Part shown: positions 1-7,778 of the stretch, piece by piece
Numbering within the stretch: position 1 is the stretch's first letter
Layout: each line of letters starts with the position of its first letter
From: JBKBKN01 sp046294625
Lineage (GTDB): Bacteria > Bacteroidota > Bacteroidia > M30B66
Assembly: GCA_046294625.1 (NCBI GenBank)
Contig: JBKBKN010000015.1
Location: 27,846 to 91,845 of the forward strand
Length of the DNA: 64,000 nucleotides
Direction of reading: 5' to 3'
The notes under the pieces: generated by a model
The model's database searches: none
What the model was told of the DNA's origin: nothing
What the model saw: only the letters and a program-made list of their open reading frames with translations
Made by a program: the position numbers and the translations under genes

Positions 1-272
1 CGATTCCGCAAAGCAGACCAAGTAATTTCTACAACACGCCTCAGCGTCAGACTTCACCAAGTTATTCACCCTCGGCACCAAGCCGTCAACCGAGTTTTAA
101 TAGCCCTTCACCAAGCCGTCAGCCGAGCTTCAATAGCCCTTCGCCAAGCCGTCAGCCGAGCTACAGTGCTCCTTCACCAAGCAGAAGTCCTTCGATGAGC
201 AGTCCTTCACCTTCGCGTATGTCGGCTCCGTCATCTTCTCCAAGTAGATCAGCTTCACCATCAAGAAGATAA
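1..272 (+). CDS. C-terminal tail of a Ser/Pro/Arg-rich protein (partial)
   Basis: The gene enters from the left edge and only its last 89 or so codons are present, ending in TAA at 270-272. The reading frame is rich in Ser, Pro and Arg and contains three 11-residue repeats of the form SRQPSFNSPSP, encoded by 33-bp units at 81-179. The rest is irregular SPS/PSR sequence. Such low-complexity basic tails occur at the end of Bacteroidota envelope or secreted proteins, but the part that would define a family lies outside the window, so no function is given. The next gene starts 15 bp downstream on the same strand, which suggests co-transcription. Confidence 0.75.
   Translation, partial: IPQSRPSNFYNTPQRQTSPSYSPSAPSRQPSFNSPSPSRQPSFNSPSPSRQPSYSAPSPSRSPSMSSPSPSRMSAPSSSPSRSASPSRR
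81..179 (+). repeat. three 33-bp in-frame tandem repeats
   Basis: Three consecutive 33-bp units start at 81, 114 and 147, each beginning AGCCGTCA. They are in frame with the partial gene and encode an 11-residue Ser/Pro/Arg unit. The third unit is the most divergent in its second half. Confidence 0.85.
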
Positions 273-287
273 AATAAAGACTGATTT

Positions 288-1742
288 ATGCTAAGAAAAA
301 TTTCAATCATAGCTGCGCTAGCAGGAACTCAGTTCCTGCTAGCGCAAACTGCTGAAGACGCACTTCGCTATGCACAAACATCCTTTTCAGGCACAGCCAT
401 GTCGCTCGGTATGGGTGGAGCAACCGGAGCAGTTGGCGGCGATCTTTCAAATATGATTAATAATCCGGCCGGTATTGGACTTTTTCGTCAGTCGGAATTT
501 ACCTTTTCACCATCTATAGCGCACATAGGAACAGAAGCCAACTTCTATGGTAGCAACCGTGAAGATGCCAATACCAGATTCAATTTTACCAACCTGGGTT
601 TTGCACTGCATTCACCTACTTACAACAGACTCAAAACAGAAGGTTGGATGGGTTCCACATTTGCTTTTGGTTATAATCGGATCAACGGTTTAAACAGACA
701 GGCGCTTATCCAGGGAATCAATACCAACAGTTCGGTGATTGATGCTTTTGTGGCAAATGCCAATGGAAAATTCCCCAACCAATTTGACGGCAATACTGCA
801 GCAGCGTACGATGCTTTCTTTTTTGATCCTGTAGCACAGGGAGCGAATACCTATTTCAATGCTCGTGGACCTGAATTTGCTGGTCAGCAGCAGATCATCA
901 ATATCGAATCGCGAGGCGCAGTTAGAGAATATAATATGGCTTATGCCGGCAATTATTCTAACCGATTATACATTGGTGCGACATTGGGTTATCGCAGAAT
1001 TGTGTATGATGAAAAAATCAGACTTTCGGAGCGCGATGTGATGGACACCATTCCTTTATTCAATTCGCTACAATACAACACGTTCAAAGACGTGGTTGGA
1101 AATGCGCTCAATTTCAGATTAGGGGCTATTTACAGAGTCAATGATTGGGTTAGACTGGGTGCAGCTTATCATTTTGCCCATTCCTTTCGATTTAGAGAAA
1201 CATTCTCGGCCGATACCAAAGGTGAGTTTTCTGATATCGGCATCAGAGAAGGATTTTCACCGGTCGGACGAGCAGAATATCGTTTAAGAACGCCTTCGCG
1301 AATTGTAGCTTCAGCCGCATTTGTGCTTGGCAAAAGAGGTATTTTGTCCGTAGATTATGAGCATCTGGACTATTCTCGCACCAGATTTCGTGTAACAGAT
1401 GATTTTTATGATCAGGTGAACCAAAACATGCAACAGATATTTACCAATAGCGGTAATTTGAGAATAGGCGGTGAGATGCGCTTCGATGATACTTACGCCA
1501 GAGCCGGTTTTTCGCATTTAGGGAATCCGTTCAATAGTGTTACACAATTAGATGGTAGCCTTAACTCATACACTGTGGGTGGAGGCTATCGTAACGATGA
1601 ATTTTATATTGACGCAGCCTTGATTTTTGCCAACTCCACATCATCTTATGTTCCTTATAGTCCGCAATTAGCCCCGGTTGAAGCCGCAGAACTCAGAATC
1701 AGACGATTCAACGTGGTGGCCACAGTTGGTTTTAGATTTTAA
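288..1742 (+). CDS. OmpP1/FadL-like outer-membrane beta-barrel protein
   Basis: This 484-residue protein has a signal peptide of about 19 residues ending LLA-Q, then the motif SLGMGGATGAVGGDLSNMINNPAGIG at about residues 39-64. That Gly-rich stretch with NPAGIG marks the Bacteroidota barrel family usually named OmpP1/FadL/TodX or hemin receptor. The rest alternates short hydrophobic beta strands and polar loops and ends in an aromatic residue (GFRF), as expected for a barrel inserted by the Bam complex. The substrate cannot be told from sequence. The annotation 'hemin receptor' often given to this family is not supported by any motif here. A perfect inverted repeat lies inside the signal-peptide codons (see separate feature). 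Confidence 0.8.
   Translation: MLRKISIIAALAGTQFLLAQTAEDALRYAQTSFSGTAMSLGMGGATGAVGGDLSNMINNPAGIGLFRQSEFTFSPSIAHIGTEANFYGSNREDANTRFNFTNLGFALHSPTYNRLKTEGWMGSTFAFGYNRINGLNRQALIQGINTNSSVIDAFVANANGKFPNQFDGNTAAAYDAFFFDPVAQGANTYFNARGPEFAGQQQIINIESRGAVREYNMAYAGNYSNRLYIGATLGYRRIVYDEKIRLSERDVMDTIPLFNSLQYNTFKDVVGNALNFRLGAIYRVNDWVRLGAAYHFAHSFRFRETFSADTKGEFSDIGIREGFSPVGRAEYRLRTPSRIVASAAFVLGKRGILSVDYEHLDYSRTRFRVTDDFYDQVNQNMQQIFTNSGNLRIGGEMRFDDTYARAGFSHLGNPFNSVTQLDGSLNSYTVGGGYRNDEFYIDAALIFANSTSSYVPYSPQLAPVEAAELRIRRFNVVATVGFRF
314..346. repeat. 16-bp perfect inverted repeat inside signal-peptide codons
   Basis: The arms are 314-329 (TGCGCTAGCAGGAACT) and 331-346 (AGTTCCTGCTAGCGCA), exact reverse complements separated by one C. 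It begins 26 nt after the ATG at 288. Transcribed, it would form a very stable hairpin close to the ribosome entry site. The protein still reads as a good signal peptide through it. Confidence 0.9.
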
Positions 1743-1764
1743 ATCTGGTTTTGTTTTAAAATAA

Positions 1765-1799
1765 ATACGGGGCGGCAGGTGAAACCTGCCGCCCCGTAT
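1765..1799. terminator. bidirectional hairpin between convergent genes
   Basis: A perfect 16-bp stem (1765-1780 with 1784-1799) with a GAA loop lies between the convergent barrel gene and ndk. A T-rich stretch follows on the minus side, so it most likely ends ndk transcripts. It can also stop transcription from the plus side. Confidence 0.8.
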
Positions 1800-1822
1800 G
1801 CTTTGTAAGATCTCTTAAGTTA

Positions 1823-2242
1823 TTAGTAACGCTCTAAGGAAGAGAAAAAGAAATTGCCTTCGATTTCGGCATTTTCATCAGAGTCAGAGCCATGAATCGC
1901 ATTAGCGTCAATCGATTTAGCGAATAAATTTCTAATGGTGCCGGGAGCCGCTTTGGTTGGGTCAGTAGCGCCAATTAATTCACGAAAATCTGCTACCGCA
2001 TTCTCTTTTTCAAGAATAGCCGCTACGATTGGGCCGGAAGACATAAAGTCAACCAATTCGCCATAAAACGGACGCTCTTTGTGAACAGCATAAAAGGCGC
2101 CTGCCGTTTCTTTGCTGAGCCTGGTGTATTTCATTGCAATGATTCTGAATCCAGCTTCATTGATTTTTTGAAGAATCGCTCCGATGTGGTTGTTTGCCAC
2201 TGCATCGGGCTTAATCATTGTAAATGTTCTGTTAGTTGCCAT
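1823..2242 (-). CDS. ndk: nucleoside diphosphate kinase
   Basis: This 139-residue protein has the usual length for NDK. It transfers the gamma-phosphate of ATP to nucleoside diphosphates through a phosphohistidine. The catalytic His117 sits in the motif NAIHGSDSDENA, and the N-terminal TMIKPDAV motif is intact. It faces the OmpP1-like gene across a strong hairpin and diverges from the PaiB-like gene 76 bp away. A TAnnTTTG-type minus-10 element lies upstream at 2265-2272. Confidence 0.97.
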   Translation of the reverse strand: MATNRTFTMIKPDAVANNHIGAILQKINEAGFRIIAMKYTRLSKETAGAFYAVHKERPFYGELVDFMSSGPIVAAILEKENAVADFRELIGATDPTKAAPGTIRNLFAKSIDANAIHGSDSDENAEIEGNFFFSSLERY

Positions 2243-2264
2243 GTAAGATGTTTATTTTGCGCCG

Positions 2265-2272
2265 CAAAAATA
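2265..2272 (-). promoter_or_regulatory. Bacteroidota-type -7 box for ndk
   Basis: Read on the minus strand this is TATTTTTG, which fits TAnnTTTG, 22 bp upstream of the ndk ATG. No well-spaced -33 TTTG is obvious. Confidence 0.45.
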
Positions 2273-2318
2273 GTAATATCGCACAAACAGCATTTAAAAC
2301 TAAAATTATTATTTCCGA

Positions 2319-2903
2319 ATGTACATACCGCGACACTTTAGGCAAGACAATCAGCAAATTCTTACCAATTTCATCAATCACATTGGTTTTGGCATTTTGG
2401 TTCAGTCCACTGATTCCCTGCCGCTTTCAACACACATTCCGGTGTATGTTCATCATGAGCAAGCACTTCAAATTAGAACGCACATGGCATTGCACAATCC
2501 GCATGCGAAAGCTATTGTGGATGGCGGCAAAGCATTACTCATTATTCAAGGTGAGCATGCCTACATTAGCCCTTCGACTTATGAGCAAGTGGATGTGCCC
2601 ACCTGGGATTATCGCATCGTGCATTGCGAAGTGCAATTTAAAATTCCAACTGCAGAAGAAGCAAAATCCGATTTATTTGATTTGGTACGTTTTTTTGAAA
2701 AGAGCAATCCACAGCCTATTCAGCCGGAAACATTTCCGGACGGTATGATGCAAGACTATTTGAAATTTGTTTTTCCTTTTCGAATGAACATTCTCAGCAT
2801 GCAGGGCGCCTGGAAATTAAGTCAAAACAGAACAGAATACGAAAAAGAGCAGATACGAAAAATGCTTGAAAGGCAGGGAAATTCTTTGTGGAGATTGGTG
2901 TAA
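2319..2903 (+). CDS. PaiB-like FMN-binding split-barrel protein
   Basis: This 194-residue protein matches the PaiB family (FMN-binding negative transcriptional regulator, pyridoxamine-5'-phosphate-oxidase-like split barrel). Visible signatures are the N-terminal MYIPRHFR, THIPV near residue 38, and the family hallmark GEHAYISPSTY followed by VPTWDYRIVH at about residues 85-110. Bacillus subtilis PaiB acts with the acetyltransferase PaiA on sporulation and protease genes, but no PaiA partner is adjacent. A flavin- or heme-related redox role is equally possible. Confidence 0.85.
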   Translation: MYIPRHFRQDNQQILTNFINHIGFGILVQSTDSLPLSTHIPVYVHHEQALQIRTHMALHNPHAKAIVDGGKALLIIQGEHAYISPSTYEQVDVPTWDYRIVHCEVQFKIPTAEEAKSDLFDLVRFFEKSNPQPIQPETFPDGMMQDYLKFVFPFRMNILSMQGAWKLSQNRTEYEKEQIRKMLERQGNSLWRLV

Positions 2904-2953
2904 AGTCTTCATTCATTTTGATGACTATTTGTTATTCCTTGTAAACAGCATCA

Positions 2954-3439
2954 TTAATCAAACAGCAATTTCAAGGTCTTCATAGCAATGAACATCTTCT
3001 TGCCATCCGATAAGCAGATGAATCCATATTTAAAATAAAACTTTTCAGCGTCTTTGTCAATAGGATCAACAACCACCGCATAAGATCCCATTACTTTTGA
3101 ATTTTCAAAACACCTTTTCAGTGCATCAATCAATAGCATTTTCCTGATACCTTTTCCAAAAGAATTTTTATCGACAGCCAATCGGCCTAAAAGTGTAGCA
3201 GGTATGGCATGATAATTTTTAGGTAACTTTGTTCTTATTTGATCGGGAAAATTTTCCAATGCAATACTGTTGTTTGACAATGTGTAGTATCCTTGAATTT
3301 GGTTTGTTTCTTTTTCTATTAGCACAAAGCAAGTTGCCAACCTGCGTTTAACGTCTTGATTAGCAATGTTTTTAAGGTTAATGTTAAGCAATTCATTTCT
3401 ACAATCAAAGTGACTACGATTGTGTGTGTTGTTTAGCAA
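2954..3439 (-). CDS. GNAT toxin of a TacT/DUF1778-type pair, probably decayed
   Basis: This 161-residue GNAT resembles TacT/AtaT-type toxins, which acetylate the amino group of charged tRNA. Family features are HNRSHFDCRNELLN at residues 6-19, GYYTLSNNSI at 50-59, LLGRLAVD at 83-90, AVVVDPID at 121-128, and FYFKYGF at 134-140 with the conserved Tyr135. The acetyl-CoA loop reads NSFGKGIRK, so the Gln of the usual QGxG is a Phe. The only start in this frame is TTG at 3439. An ATG lies three codons upstream at 3448 but is separated by an in-frame TAA (3442-3440), as if the original start had been cut off. The upstream antitoxin is also interrupted. The enzyme may be inactive. Confidence 0.75.
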   Translation of the reverse strand: MLNNTHNRSHFDCRNELLNINLKNIANQDVKRRLATCFVLIEKETNQIQGYYTLSNNSIALENFPDQIRTKLPKNYHAIPATLLGRLAVDKNSFGKGIRKMLLIDALKRCFENSKVMGSYAVVVDPIDKDAEKFYFKYGFICLSDGKKMFIAMKTLKLLFD

Positions 3440-3458
3440 TTAAGTCATTACATCAACA

Positions 3459-3743
3459 TCATTTTGAAGTGAAAGCTTTATTCTCTTTCAATGCTTTTTT
3501 CAATGCTGCATTTGGTTTTGGGGGATTGGTAATGGCATCGAAAAAGATTTCACTGTCTCTTTCAGATGAAACAATTTTTTCTTTTTCCAAGAAAATTTCT
3601 TTTGCTTATTCTTGAACGGCATGAATTATGAAATCTGTCAGATTTCTGTATCCTCCCAATTGTGCAGCTTTCTCAAACAGTAGCTTTTGTTCTTTAGGAA
3701 GCCGGGCATCAAATCGGGCGCTTTCTTTTGAAGATGATTTCAT
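3459..3743 (-). pseudogene. DUF1778 ribbon-helix-helix antitoxin with in-frame stop
   Basis: On the minus strand an ATG at 3743 opens a frame beginning MKSSSKESARFDARLPKEQK and reading on to HAVQE, which is the DNA-binding half of a DUF1778 antitoxin. Codon 46 is TAA (3608-3606). The frame then resumes without any shift through AKEIFLEKEKIVSSERD and FFDAITNPPKPNAALKKAL, the family's toxin-neutralising C-terminal part, and ends in TGA at 3459. Only one substitution separates it from a normal 94-residue antitoxin. The toxin gene begins 19 bp further on. As it stands, only a 45-residue repressor-like fragment would be made. Confidence 0.85.
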
Positions 3744-3828
3744 TTTCCAATTCTTTTTACAGACATACGTATTATAACCGTACAATATCGTTGTCTTATC
3801 ATTGAAATTTTTTCATCATTATCATCTT

Positions 3829-3855
3829 AAAAAAAAAGCAGCCCAATGGACTGCT
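3829..3855 (-). terminator. rho-independent terminator of htpG
   Basis: On the minus strand AGCAGTCC pairs with GGGCTGCT (one G-U pair) around an ATT loop and is followed by nine T residues (A run at 3829-3837). It lies 33 bp beyond the htpG stop. Confidence 0.9.
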
Positions 3856-3887
3856 CTTTTGCCAATTATGTGTAGTAGATTAAATTT

Positions 3888-5702
3888 TTAATCAATTAAA
3901 TCCACACTGCGTTTGATAAAACTGTTGAGCTCTTCGCCTTTGAGCATGCCTTGTGCCAACAGCGCCAGGTCAACACCTTGTTTAACTAAGGATTCACGCT
4001 TAGCTTCATCTGAAGTTTCGGCAATTTTATTGATCAGCGGGTGATTGGCATTTACCACTAGGTTGCAGCTTTCCGGAAAATCGCCCATCATCATGCCGCC
4101 ACCCATAGCCGACATTTCTTTCATTCTTCTTAAAAACTCAGGTCGGGTGATAACCATCGGTTGGTCTTTTTCGCTCATGTTCTCAAACATCACCGTGAAG
4201 CCAGGTTTTTTGATTTGAGCTTCAATCAACGGTTTGAGTTGTTCTTTTTGCTCATCGTTGAGTTTTGATATCTGTGGTTCATCTTTCGGGATGAGTTTAT
4301 CTATTGTGTCAGAGTCCACACGCACAAAGCGTGTTTTTTCGAGTTTCCCTTCTAGCATATTGGCCATGTGCGGATCTAGCGGACTGTCTAATAGCAGCAC
4401 ATCATATCCACGCTCTTTTGCCTGGTGAATGAATGCATATTGTGCTTCGGCGTCGGATGTGTATAACCAAATTAAATTGTCGTCTTTATCTTTTTGCAAA
4501 GTTTCAGTATGCGTTTTGTACTCTTCGGAAGTGAAAAATTTACCTTCGATGTTTTTAAACAGGTTGAACTTTAATGCGCGCTCATTGAACTTTTCTTCGC
4601 TAAGCATGCCATACTGAATAAACACCTTGATATCGTCCCATTTTTTCTCAAAGTCTTCACGATTGTTTTTGAAGAGTTCTTCAAGCTTATCGGCAACTTT
4701 TTTGGTAATGTGTGAAGAAATCTTTTTCACATTGGCATCACTTTGCAAATAGCTTCGGGATACATTCAAAGGAATATCGGGTGAGTCAATCACGCCATGT
4801 AGCAGCGTTAAGAAGTCAGGCACAATACCTTCTACCGAATCTGTTACGAAAACCTGATTGCAATAAAGTTGTATTTTGTTTTTCTGCACTTCCACATTCT
4901 TTTTCAACTTAGGGAAGTATAATATTCCGGTTAGGTTGAATGGATAGTCCACATTCAGGTGGATGTGAAACAATGGCTCATCGGAATAGGGGTAAAGTTC
5001 TTCGTAAAAAGCTTTGTAGTCTTCATCTTTTAGTTCTGCCGGTTTCTTTGTCCAGGCAGGTTCTGTATTGTTGATTTGTTTGTCATTGAATCGAATGGCA
5101 ACAGGAAGAAATTTGCAGTATTTTTTCAATAGATTTTCAATGCGCGATGCTTCGAGAAATTCTTTGCTGTCTTCAGCTATGTGCAGGATAATTTCTGTTC
5201 CACGCTCAGTTTTATCGAAGGGGGTAAGTATAAACTCCGGACTGCCGTCACATTCCCATTTTACTGCGCCTGCATCATCACCTTCCTGATAAGACTTACT
5301 AATCAATTCTACCTTCGATGCCACCATGAATGCACTGTAGAACCCCAATCCAAAATGCCCGATGATATTGGCATCAGCTTTATCTTTGTATTTGTTGACA
5401 AACTCTTCAGCTCCCGAAAAGGCTATCTGATTAATGTATTTCTCTACTTCGGCAGCCGTTAATCCAATTCCGCGGTCTTTGATGGTGATGGTTCCCTGTT
5501 CGGAATTGATGGAAATATCAATTTCAGTGCTGCCAAGTTCACCTTTGAATTCGCCTACCGATGCCAAGGTTTTGAGCTTTTGTGTAGCATCCACTGCATT
5601 GGAAACCAATTCTCTTAGGAAAATTTCATGGTCGGAATAAAGGAATTTCTTGATAATCGGAAAGATGTTTTCTGTCTGAACGTTGATTTTACCGGTTTGC
5701 AT
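3888..5702 (-). CDS. htpG: Hsp90-family chaperone HtpG
   Basis: This 604-residue protein is slightly shorter than E. coli HtpG (624). It carries the GHKL ATPase domain at the N terminus, with NIFPIIKKFLYSDHEIFLREL, SNAVDA and the lid/glycine motif GHFGLGFYSAFMV, followed by the middle domain (NVSRSYLQSD) and the C-terminal dimerisation domain. It is a cytosolic ATP-dependent chaperone for late folding of client proteins. It has its own strong terminator and is probably monocistronic. No heat-shock operator could be recognised upstream. Confidence 0.97.
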   Translation of the reverse strand: MQTGKINVQTENIFPIIKKFLYSDHEIFLRELVSNAVDATQKLKTLASVGEFKGELGSTEIDISINSEQGTITIKDRGIGLTAAEVEKYINQIAFSGAEEFVNKYKDKADANIIGHFGLGFYSAFMVASKVELISKSYQEGDDAGAVKWECDGSPEFILTPFDKTERGTEIILHIAEDSKEFLEASRIENLLKKYCKFLPVAIRFNDKQINNTEPAWTKKPAELKDEDYKAFYEELYPYSDEPLFHIHLNVDYPFNLTGILYFPKLKKNVEVQKNKIQLYCNQVFVTDSVEGIVPDFLTLLHGVIDSPDIPLNVSRSYLQSDANVKKISSHITKKVADKLEELFKNNREDFEKKWDDIKVFIQYGMLSEEKFNERALKFNLFKNIEGKFFTSEEYKTHTETLQKDKDDNLIWLYTSDAEAQYAFIHQAKERGYDVLLLDSPLDPHMANMLEGKLEKTRFVRVDSDTIDKLIPKDEPQISKLNDEQKEQLKPLIEAQIKKPGFTVMFENMSEKDQPMVITRPEFLRRMKEMSAMGGGMMMGDFPESCNLVVNANHPLINKIAETSDEAKRESLVKQGVDLALLAQGMLKGEELNSFIKRSVDLID

Positions 5703-5767
5703 TTGCTAATATTTTTCACGCAGCGATTCAAAGCCTGTGCCATTCAGAAAACACTGACAAAATGTCT

Positions 5768-6850
5768 TTAATTTTTTTGCTGAAGTGCGGGCACTATCTC
5801 CCTTTGCAAATCATAAGATTTCATCACCTTAAGTCCCAATAAGCCATGTTCAAAATGATAAGTGATTTGGTTTTTACCCATATTGCTTGGATTTAAGGGA
5901 ATATTTCTGATTTGCTCGTATTCTTCATATACACCACCCTGCAAGTGGATAATATCTTGAGTTACTGCGATGCCGCGTTCATCTATCTTCACCTCCCGCT
6001 GAAATAGGTAAGTCTCATGATGGGGTTTTCCACTGAATAGAAAGTTCACACTCAGTAATACACTCATAATGCTTGGCCCCACACTGAGTGGAATAAACAC
6101 ATGTCGGAAAAAATGAAATTCATTGAATCGGATTTTCAGGTATCCATATGCGGGAAAAATACTCAACAAATAGAGAATGGTTAAGGTGCCGTAATTGATG
6201 AGTGTGACCGGAACAAATTGCCTAAAGGTGAAGATATTTGCGATGAGAAAAAGCAAAGCAAGTAATCCGGATTTGGCAGATAAATAAAGGATGGCATTCC
6301 AAAGCCGCGGCAGATCAACTACATTGCTCTCTTTGATGCTTCGCAACAGTGGTTTAGTGCCGAAAATCAAACCAAAAATCAGCATCACCCAACCAACGGC
6401 TTTGAGAAAAACTACCACCAAGAAAATGATAAAAGAAAAGAATGCAAGGCCAAAGAGGAAATAGATATGGGAGAAAATGGCTTCCAGTGCATCGGCGGTT
6501 TTATAGGCATCGGAGTTGCGTTCAGCTTCCTCTCGAGCTCTTGCAGCAGCGGCGGTTCTTCTTCGCGCTTCGGCTCTTCTTGCATTTTCCTGCTCTTTTA
6601 ACCAATCTGTATCTTGCTGAAGCCTTAATCGACCTTCTTTAAAAGCGATGAGTTTTTCGTAGGCTTCGGTAACCTGAATAAATGCTTCGCGGGTATCTTT
6701 TCCGGGGTTTTTATCGGGGTGCAATAGAAAGGCTTTGTTTCTGTACGCTTTTTTGATAGCCGATATGCCGGCATCCGGCCGAATGCCCAATAATTGATAA
6801 TATCGGTCTATGTCTTTTTTCGTGGTCAATGTTCGATCAATACTATGCAA
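5768..6850 (-). CDS. membrane-anchored J-domain protein
   Basis: The protein has 360 residues. Residues 16-72 form a J domain with the essential HPD motif at 44-46 (FLLHPDKNPG), so it should stimulate a DnaK-type Hsp70. A charged, Ala/Arg/Glu-rich helix follows at about 75-125. The remainder contains about four hydrophobic segments (near 130-165, 190-212, 217-240 and 252-272). There is no zinc-finger or substrate domain of classical DnaJ, so it is not the housekeeping co-chaperone. A role in recruiting Hsp70 to the inner membrane is inferred. It lies 65 bp upstream of htpG on the same strand, a plausible chaperone pairing. Confidence 0.8.
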   Translation of the reverse strand: MHSIDRTLTTKKDIDRYYQLLGIRPDAGISAIKKAYRNKAFLLHPDKNPGKDTREAFIQVTEAYEKLIAFKEGRLRLQQDTDWLKEQENARRAEARRRTAAAARAREEAERNSDAYKTADALEAIFSHIYFLFGLAFFSFIIFLVVVFLKAVGWVMLIFGLIFGTKPLLRSIKESNVVDLPRLWNAILYLSAKSGLLALLFLIANIFTFRQFVPVTLINYGTLTILYLLSIFPAYGYLKIRFNEFHFFRHVFIPLSVGPSIMSVLLSVNFLFSGKPHHETYLFQREVKIDERGIAVTQDIIHLQGGVYEEYEQIRNIPLNPSNMGKNQITYHFEHGLLGLKVMKSYDLQREIVPALQQKN

Positions 6851-7000
6851 ACGTCGGCAAGATAAATTGATTATGCTAAAAGTGAATTATTAAATAACAT
6901 TTCGCTCTGTTTATGGTATTTTCTGCTTTTGCAATTCGTTTTAGAGGTTTGTTTAATTGCTTGTCAATGCATTATGAATTGACATTTTTACGTTTCCTAA
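6851..7000. other. gene-free AT-rich stretch
   Basis: Part of a 928-bp region without intact genes between the J-domain gene and rpsO. I see no gene in 6851-7000. The rest of the region is described in the next three entries. Confidence 0.6.
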
Positions 7001-7129
7001 ATAGTCTTAGCGCGCCGAATTCCTTTTAAATCTTCTGGGCAAATCTTACGCGCTTTAGAGTTCACCAGCACTCCGGAAGTTGATATTTCAGACTTAGCCG
7101 CAGGAGTTTATAATTGCAGAATCATGTAG
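7001..7129 (+). pseudogene. relic of a T9SS C-terminal sorting domain
   Basis: An open 42-codon stretch without a start codon runs from just after a TAA at 6998 to TAG at 7127-7129. Its translation includes SSGQILRALEF, then PEVDISDLAAGVYNCRIM and stop. The pattern (S/G)GQ followed by DxSxLxxGxYxxxI at the extreme C terminus is the signature of type A T9SS sorting domains. The missing upstream part and the stops around it show that it is the 3' end of a lost secreted-protein gene. A complete homologous domain occurs in the gene at 31802. Confidence 0.7.
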
Positions 7130-7194
7130 GGGGGCGAGTTTTTGTTGGTCGAGAAAATAATTCGAGTAAGGTCATTATGCATCTATAATTTATC

Positions 7195-7640
7195 ATAAGC
7201 TACTATCCTGTATCTTTCCCTTGAAAGGAGAAAGGCATTACTGTTTTCTAAAATACCCTAAATCCCTTAACATTCAAACTTTGAGCATTTCAGTGAAACA
7301 GTTGGAATGTTAAGCGCAGAAATAAAATTGAAAAAATGCTGCGCAGCTCTTCTCCTAAGCCCCTATTCTGTCTCTTTCCCCTGAATGGCGAAAGGCAGTA
7401 CTTTATCGCACCTAACACCTTAATCGCTTAACAATCAAACTTTGAGTGTTTCAATGAAACTGTTCGAATGTTAAACGAAGAAGTAAATTTGAAAAACTTA
7501 TGTGCCGCCCATCTCCATTTAGGAGAGGGGCAAGGGGGGAGGCTAAGAGAAAGCAACAGTTTGATTGTCAAGCACAGAAGCAAACCTGAAAAGCCGCTGT
7601 ATCACCCTTCTCCTAGCATGTGCCTACTCTTGCAGCAGCA
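7195..7640. repeat. imperfect ~160-bp tandem repeats with hairpins
   Basis: Two diverged units are spaced 160-161 bp apart. CTTTCCC occurs at 7214 and 7374, and CAAACTTTGAG at 7275 and 7436. Each unit holds a small CTTTC...GAAAG hairpin and a longer inverted repeat. In unit 1, 7268-7280 pairs with 7300-7312 at 12 of 13 positions. A third, partial copy (about 7507-7640) is partly inverted: 7558-7573 is the reverse complement of 7426-7441 with one mismatch. It also contains a CTCC/GGAG hairpin of the kind seen in dispersed intergenic repeats. No protein-coding potential is evident. Confidence 0.7.
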
Positions 7641-7713
7641 TGTCCCAATGCTTGTTATAGGGAGAGATGGTAAGGCTTAAAAAAAACAAAACCATCAAAT
7701 TAATTTTTTATCA

Positions 7714-7747
7714 TTTGCAAATAGTTTTGAAAAAAGTGTTAGTTTTG
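7714..7747 (+). promoter_or_regulatory. Bacteroidota-type promoter of rpsO
   Basis: TTTG at 7714-7717 and TAGTTTTG at 7740-7747 are separated by 22 nt, close to the phylum's -33/-7 spacing. The rpsO ATG follows 31 nt later. A second TAGTTTTG at 7722-7729 lacks a partner. Confidence 0.5.
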
Positions 7748-7778
7748 CGCTTTTAAATTTGTAAAGCAACAATTTAAC

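Noticed and set aside
81..179. Short direct repeats as a CRISPR array
   Set aside because: The 33-bp units are contiguous without spacers, in frame and coding for a Ser/Pro/Arg-rich tail.
2236..2748. A 170-residue open frame overlapping the PaiB-like gene
   Set aside because: It shares the strand but is in another frame. The PaiB-like frame carries the family motifs and this one has none.
2954..3743. An active defence island around the toxin-antitoxin pair
   Set aside because: The neighbours are ndk, a PaiB-like gene and htpG, and both genes of the pair are interrupted by stops.
7081..7500. tRNA-like or T-arm sequence (GTTCGAATG near 7463)
   Set aside because: No cloverleaf can be formed around it, and it lies within a repeat unit.
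7468..7680. A 70-residue open frame in the repeat region
   Set aside because: It runs across the imperfect repeats and has no family pattern. The repeats give the open stretch by chance.
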